Below, in pieces: positions 1 through 8,138 of a DNA stretch of 64,000 nucleotides. The notes under the pieces were generated by a model. The model saw only the letters and a program-made list of their open reading frames with translations, made no database searches and was not told the origin of the DNA. Each line of letters starts with the position of its first letter. Position 1 is the first letter of the stretch. The stretch is from Parasporobacterium paucivorans DSM 15970 (GTDB lineage Bacteria; Bacillota; Clostridia; Lachnospirales; Lachnospiraceae), in the NCBI RefSeq assembly GCF_900141895.1, contig NZ_FQYT01000003.1, forward strand, positions 1-64,000, read 5' to 3'. A program made the position numbers and the translations under genes.

Positions 1-152
1 AGGGTATCCGGTATCGGCCAGCCCAGATTTATATCCTGTGCCAGTTTCCATACCTCGGCAACGGTATTTCTGGAACTGCCGCTACTGCTCGCAACGCTTA
101 CGTTGCTGTAGTCCAGGCTCTTGAGCCTGATAATATCTCGATAATTCACCAT
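1..152 (-). CDS. istA: IS21-family transposase IstA, N-terminal fragment (cut by window edge)
   Basis: About 50 residues are visible, beginning MVNYRDIIRLKSLDYSN. They carry the N-terminal helix-turn-helix of IstA-type transposases, with a serine-rich segment followed by RNTVAEVWK. IstA is a DDE transposase that cuts and joins the element ends with help from the ATPase IstB. The ATG at 152 is preceded by GGAGGT with 8-nt spacing (161-166), which settles the start. The rest of the gene, including the catalytic domain, lies left of the window, so whether it is intact cannot be judged. Confidence 0.75.
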   Translation of the reverse strand, partial: MVNYRDIIRLKSLDYSNVSVASSSGSSRNTVAEVWKLAQDINLGWPIPDT

Positions 153-305
153 GATTATCGACCTCCATAATAGTATTTACACATTTACATGTGTATGAAC
201 TTATTATAGAGGAATGCACTGGCAATCGGAATCACCTGCACTGATTTACCGGAAACAGGTGCACCGAAAAAGCGAAAAGCGTGCACTATTCAATCGGAAT
301 ACCCA
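1..305 (-). mobile_element. IS21-family insertion sequence, upstream (istA-side) end
   Basis: The element ends in 5'-TG on the minus strand at position 305, as IS21-family elements do. Two direct copies of TGCACT-N2/3-CAATCGGAAT lie at 215-232 and 282-300, like the multiple transposase-binding repeats of IS21 ends. An istA-like reading frame with a good ribosome site starts at 152 and runs off the left edge. The boundary at 305 is inferred from where the neighbouring primase gene loses its expected sequence. The other end, istB and the target duplication are outside the window. Confidence 0.75.
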
Positions 306-1511
306 TGTTTTGCTATAGAAGGCTTTTGTCAGCCAAAGACGGAGTTTTTTGCTGTTTATTTTATAGACTTCTTTATGGCCGTCCATTTCTACCGCAGCAT
401 AATTCTCTTCCATGTTATCCTGAAAAAACTGTGCCTTACTGCCTGACTCGATCAGGATGTCCGATTGGGATTCTTTGCTTTCTCCATCGTCTTTCTTTGA
501 TGATAGCCTGGCTTTTCTCCACTCTGGCTCCAACCTATCACGAAGACTCTGCCAGTTCTCCTGGCTGCAGCTATTATGATGGCATCCAGCAGCGACTGCT
601 CCATTGTCAAACTGTATAATGAAGGCGCTGCCATCTGTATGCTCCGGTCTCCATGGACAATTTTCAAGTACATATATGGTCCCATTACCCACAGACTTTA
701 CTTTAGTTACCTTAAGATTTTTATCTGTCAGCCATCTTTCAATGTCGATCTTAGTCGGCGCACATGTACCTACGCTTTTCTCCTCGACTGGATAAAGAGA
801 TGCAATGGCTTGTAACTGATCCTTCATGATTGTTTCTATTGCTTCGGGACAGTCCAGTATCCTTGCCATTCTATGCGGTCTTTCCTCCGTATCCTTTCCT
901 TTACATGCAATGGTTCCATATAGTTTGCATATTCTCGAAGCATTATATGTTGTCTTGTCAACCTCTACCTCTGAATCACTAAATAAAGAATCTAATGCTT
1001 TTAAGACATTCTTCAAGAGATTGGTACCTTCTTGATTGTTCAGAAGATCAATCTTGAACAAAAGATGACCTCCATTCCCACTATCTGCAACGATTGGTGT
1101 TGGCCAACCTTGTGATATCAAAAAATCTTTTATCTCCTGCGTTTTCTTGATTGCCTTGTTATGTTCCGCTTCAGTTGCGGAAATATTTGAAGGCCGCTTA
1201 GGATCCAAATCAATCATAAGTACATTCAGTTTTTCAATGTCTGCATCTGACGTTGTGCTCCTTGCGTATTCAGTCAATTGATTTTCAGAATGTGAAAGAA
1301 GCACCGTTTTTACCGGGTTTATTGTGAAATATATATTATATTTTCCGATATAGGTGTCAATGCATTTGGCAAGGATTTCATCATCATTGAAAAACCCACT
1401 CAAAGTACCTTTTGGAGTTTTTAATATTCTGATTTCAGTCACACTCTCTTTGCCTTTCAGCATTTTAATTTTTTTTAAAACCTTTTTTGTTTCATCATAG
1501 TAAGTCCTCAT
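306..1511 (-). pseudogene. Archaeo-eukaryotic-type primase (AEP) gene, 3' end removed by IS insertion
   Basis: The protein has the marks of an AEP-superfamily primase/polymerase: a metal-binding DLD at residues 101-103 (LMIDLDPKR) and an SGNGGH motif at 144-149, the usual S-x-H signature. Such proteins prime replication of plasmids, integrative elements and some phages, often with a C-terminal helicase. The natural frame ends near residue 402 (LTKAFYSKT); after that the frame reads into the IS21 end and stops at 246. No helicase domain remains, so the gene is truncated and probably inactive. The ATG at 1511 has AGAAAGG upstream. It is probably the replication gene of the element that left the 1-6.9 kb region. 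Confidence 0.75.
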
Positions 1512-1650
1512 AATATTTTTGCCTTTCTGATGATACCTAAGTAATCATCGCTGTTTATTTTAACAAAAGTTCTTTTGTTGCTCATATCTTATAACGACAA
1601 GAGCATCAAAATTATTACCTTTTAGATTAATTTTTATTTTTAAAAGGTAA

Positions 1651-1689
1651 AAAAAATAAGGCTGTAATTATGCAACAGCCTTATTTTTT
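1651..1689 (-). terminator. Intrinsic terminator after the 341-residue gene
   Basis: A perfect 15-bp inverted repeat (arms 1651-1665 and 1675-1689, 9-nt loop) has AAGGCTGT as its GC part flanked by A/T tracts. On the minus strand it ends in a U-rich tract and follows the stop at 1690 directly. The flanking tracts make it potentially bidirectional. Confidence 0.85.
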
Positions 1690-2715
1690 CTATTTTTTAT
1701 TAATTCTTATTATTCCATTTATGGGCAAATTATCAGGTAACCCCTCTTTGTCATTTTTATCCATCAGGTATTCACGCAATACCAATTCCGCATTCTCCAG
1801 CTCATACCTGTCTCTTACAAGGCAGTTATCATCCTCTTTGTTCTTATCATTACACTTTCTTCCCTTTTTCTTAATTTTATCCTTTGCATTTTTTACGTCA
1901 TCATAAAGTCCTTTTACTGATGCATTTACAGCCTCTTTTAAAGCATCAATGTGTTTCATATTATTATAGCCAATCGAAATCTTTACATGTACTGGTAAGC
2001 ATTCGAATTCTCTGAGAATTTCTTTCATCCTGTCCGCATATTCTTTTCCCATCTGCTCTTGTACCTGATAATACGTAAGTTCCATTCGATAACAAATGGA
2101 ACTTATAATCATCATATCCCCGATCAACTCCTCTTTTTCTTCGCTCCATTTTTTTTCCCACTCTGGTCTCGGGAGATATTGTGTTAAAATATTCTTTACC
2201 CTCTTACCTGAATCTTTTAGCTTATATGCATTATTGTATTTTTTCTCTTTTTCGGCCAAATATTTCTTATACTGAATTTCTTTAAGTATTTCCAAGGCAT
2301 TTTCCATATTCTTTCTAGTATCAGTTATCCAGTCATCAGACTCAATCGTGTTTCTGAATTCTCTGTTCAAGATTTTTGTCTGATAATTGTCTTGTCCATA
2401 GTTTTTTTGTAATGCGGCGAAAAAAGCCACCGACAATTCTTCAAAATTTTTACCCGCTTTCTTTTCCAATTCACTCTTTGATTTTTCCATCCTTACATTT
2501 TCAGATATTGAAATATCCTTAAAACATCGAATTACAGGCGTTATATATCTTTTATATGCGCTTTTTTCTTCAATAGAAAGACTATTTATGAAATCTTCTT
2601 CTGTAAAAATTTCACATATCCTCTTTAAATTTTCGTTTTGTACTTTATATTGAGCCCTAACACCTTCGTATCCATTTAACTGTTCTGACACATTGAAAAT
2701 ATCTGATCTAGTCAC
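1690..2715 (-). CDS. Hypothetical lysine-rich helical protein (341 aa)
   Basis: I do not recognise this protein. It is predicted to be mostly helical, with many charged Lys/Glu-rich stretches (for example residues 70-85 and 160-185) and a basic segment KDKIKKKGRKCNDKNKEDD near residue 280. There is no signal peptide or membrane segment. Translation probably starts at the GTG at 2715, preceded by AGAGGGGG about 6 nt upstream. It stands alone between a 550-bp gene-poor stretch and its own terminator. It could be an accessory gene of the element that carried the neighbouring primase, but nothing in the sequence fixes a function. Confidence 0.65.
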   Translation of the reverse strand: MTRSDIFNVSEQLNGYEGVRAQYKVQNENLKRICEIFTEEDFINSLSIEEKSAYKRYITPVIRCFKDISISENVRMEKSKSELEKKAGKNFEELSVAFFAALQKNYGQDNYQTKILNREFRNTIESDDWITDTRKNMENALEILKEIQYKKYLAEKEKKYNNAYKLKDSGKRVKNILTQYLPRPEWEKKWSEEKEELIGDMMIISSICYRMELTYYQVQEQMGKEYADRMKEILREFECLPVHVKISIGYNNMKHIDALKEAVNASVKGLYDDVKNAKDKIKKKGRKCNDKNKEDDNCLVRDRYELENAELVLREYLMDKNDKEGLPDNLPINGIIRINKK

Positions 2716-3262
2716 AATAAACCCCCTCTGTTAAAAAACATCTTCTTCTCTTCTTTTTCAGCCTCGAATACCGACACCATCGACATTATTGGCACCTTTT
2801 TGTTTTCAGTGCCGCAAGTGCCGGTTCTTTTAGATGTTCCAGGGCAAAAAACCCTTCTTTTATTTGCTTTTTTATTGTATCTTCCAATTCATTTTAAAGC
2901 AAACGTCGTATTTCGTCAAAAACTATTTATGTAAACCAAAAAAGGCAGAGGTTTTCGAAGTTATCCCACTGCTCCTCAGTGGGCAAAGTCTGTAATTGAC
3001 CTTTTTGCAAAATTCGAAGCTCTCGTTTTCTCGCGAATCCTCACTTTTTCATTTTTTCTCAAATCGAAGCAATATGACCTATCAGGTTAATGTTTTTCAT
3101 TTCTTTGAGACTAATTCCTCTAAAACGGAACTTTCTTTCACAATTTATTCCTTATTGTCCTTGTGTGCAATTCACCACTTACCGTTTTGTGTACAGGTCA
3201 TCCTGTCTTCCCGGTTGAAATCAAAAAAAACAGCAGCCTCTTTCCTGACTGCTATTCCATTT
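2716..3262. other. Gene-poor interval with one hairpin
   Basis: I see no convincing gene here; the open frames are short and lack ribosome sites. A 7-bp perfect hairpin (CCCACTG/CAGTGGG, arms 2965-2971 and 2977-2983) is present without a U tract, so it is not a clear terminator. The promoter of the 341-residue gene should lie near the left edge of the interval. Confidence 0.5.
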
Positions 3263-3385
3263 TTACTTTCTTTTATTCACAAACGCCCATAGTCTGTGGA
3301 AATCGATTCCTGATTCCTTTGCCGCCTTTTGTGTTGCAGACACCAATTGAATGCCTACAGCTATAATACCCAATATTCTTTTCAT
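3263..3385 (-). CDS. Small hypothetical protein (40 aa) with hydrophobic N-terminus
   Basis: The frame begins MKRILGIIAVGIQLVSATQK and ends in a basic tail (WAFVNKRK). The ATG at 3385 has GGAGAAG about 9 nt upstream. It follows the DUF960 gene by 16 bp in the same direction. The first ~17 residues are hydrophobic enough for a short membrane segment. No function is recognised. Confidence 0.45.
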   Translation of the reverse strand: MKRILGIIAVGIQLVSATQKAAKESGIDFHRLWAFVNKRK

Positions 3386-3401
3386 TAATATTTCTTCTCC
3401 A

Positions 3402-3704
3402 TCAATATTCTCCCGCCAGTAACATTGTCGAATGATCTCCGTCATCAATGACAAATATCTTCGATTCAACAATCTTTACTGCGTCTATCCAGTGTGTCTT
3501 GCTGTACTCTGGTACCTCTTGTTCATGTACTATCTTCTGAAGAAATACTCCGTCAACTTTTTCTTTCTTCAGTGCAAATACCTGTAAATAATCCAGTTCC
3601 TTCTCTCCCTGCAATGATTCAATGCAGTTCCACAGAAAAATCTGCAGGTCTACAGGTATTTCGCATTGTACTCCCCTCGTCATATATCTTGCATTACCAA
3701 ACAT
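3402..3704 (-). CDS. DUF960 family protein
   Basis: This 100-residue protein begins MFGNARYMTRGVQCEIPVDL and continues with ELDYLQVFAL, the opening pattern of the DUF960 family. The family is common in plasmids and mobile islands of Clostridia and other Firmicutes; its function is unknown. The ATG at 3704 has GGAGCTG with about 8-nt spacing. It probably forms one transcript with the 40-residue frame behind it. The length is normal for the family and I see no defect. Confidence 0.75.
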   Translation of the reverse strand: MFGNARYMTRGVQCEIPVDLQIFLWNCIESLQGEKELDYLQVFALKKEKVDGVFLQKIVHEQEVPEYSKTHWIDAVKIVESKIFVIDDGDHSTMLLAGEY

Positions 3705-3880
3705 CTTTTTCAGCTCCGTTACCTTTCAGTTTTTTTCAAAACAATGAGAGGCCTCTGATTTCTTATCATTTTAAATCAGATACCTCCGTATCCTAGTCCA
3801 TTGTTACCGGAATCCACAGCTTATATTTCCTATTCTGCTCTTGTGCACATTCCGCCTGTATTCTCCACACATCTTTTGAA

Positions 3881-3985
3881 TCATTCCTCTATGGCTTCCA
3901 TTAATGTAAGCATAGCACGTTGCTGTTTCCCTCTTATCCGATTCAGTAGCTTCCTATCCCGACACATTCTTATCTTTCGCCACAT
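3881..3985 (-). CDS. Very small basic ORF (34 aa), possibly a remnant
   Basis: The frame MWRKIRMCRDRKLLNRIRG... has a start at 3985 preceded by GTGAGGGAG. About 120 bp beyond its stop the minus strand still reads like coding sequence in another frame (ending KLWIPVTMD near 3797). This may therefore be the 5' part of a decayed gene rather than a functional small one. Confidence 0.3.
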   Translation of the reverse strand: MWRKIRMCRDRKLLNRIRGKQQRAMLTLMEAIEE

Positions 3986-4028
3986 ATTAATCACTCCCTC
4001 ACCTTTCTGATAACAAGTGTCCCTCTGA

Positions 4029-4421
4029 CTAAGAGACCACATCCTTATATATCATGGTAACCGCAAAATCACTCGACAAAATGAACAACTGCCTGTACCA
4101 CTGACATTCTCTCCCTGATTGCTCTGCTTTATTCTTTGGTACCAGGATTGGTTCTGTAAACTCTGCCATCTCTACAGAAGTCCCATACTTTGCCAATAGG
4201 CTCTTGTATTCTTCTGACTCACTTATGATTCCCTGCTCACAGATACAGACATACCCCCCTAGGTCTTCTTCCGGGTCCCGGTCACTCCCATAATACTCGT
4301 CCAGTATTCCGATCGTTTCTTTTGCTGCTGCAATAACTTCCCTGGGGATTATTCTGCCACCGAACAGAGGGTTTACCTGTTCAAGCAAATCCACCTGGCT
4401 GCCATTCCAAAGTTTTATCAT
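4029..4421 (-). CDS. Hypothetical protein (130 aa)
   Basis: I do not recognise this family. The sequence starts MIKLWNGSQVDLLEQVNPLF, is acidic in the middle (YYGSDRDPEEDLGGYVCICEQG), and has no membrane segment. Two in-frame ATGs occur. The one at 4421 is preferred because AGGAGG sits 7 nt upstream, whereas the ATG at 4427 is only 1 nt from it. It lies 38 bp behind the DUF1643 gene in the same direction and is probably in its operon. Confidence 0.6.
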   Translation of the reverse strand: MIKLWNGSQVDLLEQVNPLFGGRIIPREVIAAAKETIGILDEYYGSDRDPEEDLGGYVCICEQGIISESEEYKSLLAKYGTSVEMAEFTEPILVPKNKAEQSGRECQWYRQLFILSSDFAVTMIYKDVVS

Positions 4422-4459
4422 TCTCATCCCTCCTAATACATCGTTTCCTTACGGTTATC

Positions 4460-5152
4460 TCAAATACTTTCCATTTTTGTATCCGTGTTGTCTTGTATTT
4501 CTTTCTTGAGCCCGATTTTTGACAACGTTCCTTTACCTTTCACACTCCTAGGAACTGGCTCTAGTTTTTGTATTGGCCTTACGTAGGGTTTTAGTTTCCA
4601 ATCCCCAATTCGAATGGAGGCAAAAAGGGGGTGCATGGGGGAACAGTCAAACAAATTAAAATCATCCCCTATCTCCACAAGGATATCCTCGTACCCCTCC
4701 AAAAGCAGATTCAGGCGGTATTTTGCCATCTCGACTACCTCGTTTCCTATGAAACTGTTTCCATAGCCGATCAGTATATTGTCATACCCTCTTTTTAATA
4801 CCTCTTCGATATATTCAAAATTGTCATCCAGGCTGTCTATATTTGAAGTTCTTAATTTACTCATTATATCCGGCACCAGATTCAGTATGGTGATCTTCGA
4901 GTACCCAAGCTCTGGACAGCTTAACCGGTTGACCAGGCTGTTGACGGTAGTATCCGTTTCCTGTATGTTCTTTGAGGCTGCATTCAGCATAATGACCACT
5001 ATGGACTTTCCATCTTTTGATGGCTTGAATTCTTTCGTTAGTTCATACCTCTTTTTCTGGTCCTCTGAAAATACCGCCGTTGTTTCTAATATCACTGATT
5101 CTGTGATTGTTCCTTCCACCTCTTCCACTCCTTCTTTGTTGTCCTGGAGCAT
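4460..5152 (-). CDS. DUF1643-like protein
   Basis: The segment VVIMLNAASKNIQETDTTVNSLVNRL followed by GYSKITILNLVPD matches the DUF1643 layout, in which an IMLNPS-like motif precedes a short Asp/Thr segment and an aliphatic strand. The family's function is unknown. The open frame extends upstream to an ATG at 5188, but that start has no properly spaced ribosome site. The ATG at 5152 has AGAAGG 6 nt upstream, giving about 230 residues. The C-terminal ~40 residues are charged. It stands in a row of same-strand genes typical of Lachnospiraceae mobile islands. Confidence 0.65.
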   Translation of the reverse strand: MLQDNKEGVEEVEGTITESVILETTAVFSEDQKKRYELTKEFKPSKDGKSIVVIMLNAASKNIQETDTTVNSLVNRLSCPELGYSKITILNLVPDIMSKLRTSNIDSLDDNFEYIEEVLKRGYDNILIGYGNSFIGNEVVEMAKYRLNLLLEGYEDILVEIGDDFNLFDCSPMHPLFASIRIGDWKLKPYVRPIQKLEPVPRSVKGKGTLSKIGLKKEIQDNTDTKMESI

Positions 5153-5322
5153 ACAAAACCTTCTATATACGGATCCGGTTGAATGCATCCCTTGTTTTTT
5201 GCAGCTCTTAACAGGCTAATATCCTTAAAACAATCATTTTCTAGATAATAAAATAAGCCTTATATCCAAATGATATAAAGCCCCTCTTTCAATCCATAAA
5301 GCATCCTCATATAATGATCCCG

Positions 5323-5850
5323 CTACAATATTCCGCGTTCTTTCAGGGAAACATATCCCATATCTGATAGTATCAGATGATCCAGAAACCGTATTCCCAT
5401 CAGCTTTCCTGCATCCCTGATCCTCTCCGTTATGCATATGTCCTCTTTGCTAGGTGTGATATCGCCACCTGATGGATGATTATGGTATGCGATGAATCCA
5501 TAGGCACTGCACAGCATCGCTGTTTTCATAAGATCCCTTGGTGACACTAAAGCTCCATCAAGTGTTCCAATGCTCACTAACTCAATTGCTATGGGTTCAC
5601 ACCTTGCAGTCAGATATACCGCATAGAAATATTCTTTGTCATAATCCTCAAAGATTTTCCTTCCCAGTTCTGCAGCTGCACCCGGGGTATCGATGTTTCT
5701 TCTTTCGTACAGAGTCGATGTTTTGCGGACAAGTCTCGTCTCCACTATCTGTACCCGTTTTCTAGGGATCTCTGACTGCACAGACAGTTGTATGTCCGAA
5801 AATCTTCTTAATGACATGAATGAACCACTTTGATAGATCTCTTCTTCCAT
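5323..5850 (-). CDS. radC: RadC-like JAB/MPN-domain protein
   Basis: The protein has the JAB metalloprotease-type signature HNHPSGGDITPSKED (about residues 122-136), with the His-x-His-Pro-Ser-Gly and downstream Asp expected to hold zinc. At 175 residues it contains the JAB domain plus a short N-terminal part and lacks the helix-hairpin-helix N-terminus of chromosomal RadC. Short RadC-like proteins of this type are frequent on plasmids, integrative elements and near defence genes; their role is unproven. The ATG at 5850 has AAGGAGG upstream. It follows the DUF5688 gene by 18 bp. Confidence 0.8.
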   Translation of the reverse strand: MEEEIYQSGSFMSLRRFSDIQLSVQSEIPRKRVQIVETRLVRKTSTLYERRNIDTPGAAAELGRKIFEDYDKEYFYAVYLTARCEPIAIELVSIGTLDGALVSPRDLMKTAMLCSAYGFIAYHNHPSGGDITPSKEDICITERIRDAGKLMGIRFLDHLILSDMGYVSLKERGIL

Positions 5851-5868
5851 GCTTCCCTCCTTGATCCA

Positions 5869-6819
5869 TCAGTCCTCTGCAATATGAAATTCATCTAATG
5901 CCAGGTCGTAATAATATACTTCATTAGAAAGGATCTCTTCCACTGGTACCTGAGTGCCGTTTACCTCTCTGACCATTTGACGTAATGATTCTTTTGAAAG
6001 ATTTCCACTCGCCGGCAATAAGATTGCCTCATGAATAGAACTTGGAAGAATATAAATATCAGACTTCTGTTCTACTGCAAAGTTATGAAGAACCCCTGGA
6101 TATAGCAGCACACTTGCACCATTCATGTTGATTGCATTGCTTAGCACATACATCTCCGCCCTATCCTCTTTTTCTCCCTCGATTAACTGGGACAAAATAT
6201 CCGCATACGTATTGTCGTCCTCATCAAATGAGCTGGCAAACTGCTCTCTAATGAGCTCTTTCATGATTTCATTCATGCTCCTCAGCTTTTCCGGGAATAG
6301 GTTTGGCGTGTTTTTATTTGCCAGTTCATCTATCCGGTCGATACCAACTTTCCAATTCTCCAATAATGCCTGAGTAACGGCATAGTACGCGGTTCCTTCT
6401 TCATCCGACTTCACTACGACATAGTATACTTTTGCCATATCTTCGATTATCTTGTGAGGCAGATCCTTCAATCTTTCGCGGTTCATCTCATTGTTGATCA
6501 GTCGGTAAACGATCTGAAATTCTGCCGAGACAAAATCCAGGCAGCCGGCATTCAAGTCGTCTCCCCTCTCCTTATTGTCATTATAGATATCGATGATTTC
6601 CTCCGCTATAGCTTTGACGCTCCTCCCAGATACTACTTCTTTAAAATAATCATTCAGGTAAATCGTAGGTGCCATTTGTCTGTCTGCTTCCATCACTGTG
6701 ATTGCATCCAACATCTTCCCATTATTTTTCAATACCTTGTCCAGCCTCACACTGCAGTTGCCTGGTACCTGCTTTTCCACTTCCTCTTTGACTGCTTGTA
6801 AAAATTCCCGATATTCCAT
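5869..6819 (-). CDS. DUF5688 family protein
   Basis: This 316-residue protein starts MEYREFLQAVKEEVEKQV and contains the central segment about phenol-type helices (IAEEIIDIYNDN) and a C-terminal part on Leu-rich strands ending YYYDLALDEFHIAED, a layout I associate with DUF5688. The family is abundant in Lachnospiraceae accessory DNA and has no known function. The ATG at 6819 is preceded by AAAGGAG. It is the first gene downstream of the terminator that closes the BREX-like operon, so it needs its own promoter in 6820-6862. It probably forms an operon with the RadC-like gene. Confidence 0.65.
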   Translation of the reverse strand: MEYREFLQAVKEEVEKQVPGNCSVRLDKVLKNNGKMLDAITVMEADRQMAPTIYLNDYFKEVVSGRSVKAIAEEIIDIYNDNKERGDDLNAGCLDFVSAEFQIVYRLINNEMNRERLKDLPHKIIEDMAKVYYVVVKSDEEGTAYYAVTQALLENWKVGIDRIDELANKNTPNLFPEKLRSMNEIMKELIREQFASSFDEDDNTYADILSQLIEGEKEDRAEMYVLSNAINMNGASVLLYPGVLHNFAVEQKSDIYILPSSIHEAILLPASGNLSKESLRQMVREVNGTQVPVEEILSNEVYYYDLALDEFHIAED

Positions 6820-6862
6820 TTGTCACTCTCCTTTTCTTTACTAGTTTTGGTTTGACACAAAA

Positions 6863-6901
6863 AATGGACTAATACCTGGTTATCTCAAGTATTAGTCCAT
6901 T
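6863..6901 (-). terminator. Intrinsic terminator of the BREX-like operon
   Basis: A perfect 13-bp inverted repeat (AATGGACTAATAC, arms 6863-6875 and 6889-6901) is followed on the minus strand by TTTTTTG. It lies 80 bp behind the cysteine desulfurase stop and separates the operon from the DUF5688 gene. Confidence 0.85.
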
Positions 6902-6981
6902 ATTATTTATATAATATATATTTAATTTTTTATTTTAATACAAGCTTAAATCTACTATTTTTGAATTTACAAATATCAGGT

Positions 6982-8121
6982 TTAAATAGCGGATTTAATT
7001 TTACCGTATGCGTCGCATATTGCTAAAGCTATGTATTCCACCTCTTCAAAAGTATTATACTTGCCGTAAGAGATACGAATTGTTGATTTCACTCGTTCCT
7101 CTGATAGTCCCAAAGCAAGCAAAACATGTGAAGGCTCGTCTTTTCCTGAGTTGCAGGCAGAACTAGTTGAAATGCAAATGCCCTTCAGGTCAAGAATGTT
7201 CATCAACGATTCTCCAGAAACTCCATTAAATCCAAGGTTCACAGTTCCGGGCAAGTGCGGATCCACATTTCCATTTATCCAAACGTCAGGGATTTTTTCT
7301 CTTATTCTTGCAACTGTAGTTTTAACCATTGCCCGAAGTCGTTCTGCGGTTACCAACATATCCTTTACGCTTTCCTCAATTGCATAACCCGCTGCAACGA
7401 TACCTGCCACATTTTCGGTTCCTGCACGGTGGCCATGTTCCTGCCCACCGCCGAACACCAGGTTGGGCAGGGTAATGCCTGAACGTTTATAGAAAATGCC
7501 GGCTCCCTTTGCTCCATTGAACTTATGGGCAGAAGCCGACAGAAAATCAACGTGGAGTTCATTTACATCAACCGGAATATGGCCAACAGCTTGGACAGCG
7601 TCCGTGTGAAACAGAATGCCTTTATCGTGAAGGTACTGCCCGATTTTCGCTACTGGCTGAACTGTTCCGATTTCGTTGTTGGCGAGCATTATTGAAATTA
7701 GTTTAGTATTTTGTGTAATCTTGGCCATCACATCACTAAGTGAAATAAATCCATTGCTATCAACTGGCAAATATGTGACCTCAATATTCTTACCTTCAAG
7801 AGCATGACAAGCATTCAAAATAGAGTGGTGCTCAATTGATGAAGTTATGATATGGATAACCTCACCGCTAAACATTTCCGCAATACCATGTAATGCCCAA
7901 CTGTTAGCTTCAGAACCACCGGAAGTGAATATGATTTCGGTCGGTTTTGCTCCGATAGCCTCAGCTACTTGTTTACGTGCATGTTCAATAGCATGCTTTG
8001 CTTTTACTCCAAACGAATATTGACTGGATGCATTGCCATATTGCTCCCGCATAAACGGAAGCATTTTTTCAAAAGCTATTTCGGATATTTTTGTTGTAGC
8101 AGCATTATCAGCGTAAATCAC
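6982..8121 (-). CDS. Cysteine desulfurase (NifS/IscS/DndA type), last gene of the BREX-like operon
   Basis: This pyridoxal-phosphate enzyme takes sulfur from cysteine and passes it on as an enzyme persulfide. The PLP lysine is K200 in SASAHKFNGAKG. The catalytic cysteine is C323 in STSSACNSGKDEPSHVL, and the cofactor-contacting His/Asp segments EHHS (97-100) and HTDAVQ (172-177) are present. At 379 residues it is full length. Translation starts at GTG 8121 with GAAGGG 8 nt upstream. Its place 17 bp behind brxL, before the operon terminator, indicates that it works with the system. By analogy with DndA it would supply sulfur and/or build iron-sulfur clusters for the BrxP-like protein. A housekeeping NifS is the alternative, but its co-transcription argues against that. 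Confidence 0.9.
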   Translation of the reverse strand: MIYADNAATTKISEIAFEKMLPFMREQYGNASSQYSFGVKAKHAIEHARKQVAEAIGAKPTEIIFTSGGSEANSWALHGIAEMFSGEVIHIITSSIEHHSILNACHALEGKNIEVTYLPVDSNGFISLSDVMAKITQNTKLISIMLANNEIGTVQPVAKIGQYLHDKGILFHTDAVQAVGHIPVDVNELHVDFLSASAHKFNGAKGAGIFYKRSGITLPNLVFGGGQEHGHRAGTENVAGIVAAGYAIEESVKDMLVTAERLRAMVKTTVARIREKIPDVWINGNVDPHLPGTVNLGFNGVSGESLMNILDLKGICISTSSACNSGKDEPSHVLLALGLSEERVKSTIRISYGKYNTFEEVEYIALAICDAYGKIKSAI

Positions 8122-8138
8122 GATATCATCCCTTCGTT

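Noticed and set aside
3801-4010. Plus-strand open frame of 69 residues
   Set aside because: It has low-complexity, Ser/His-rich composition and no ribosome site; the region reads better as small or decayed minus-strand genes.
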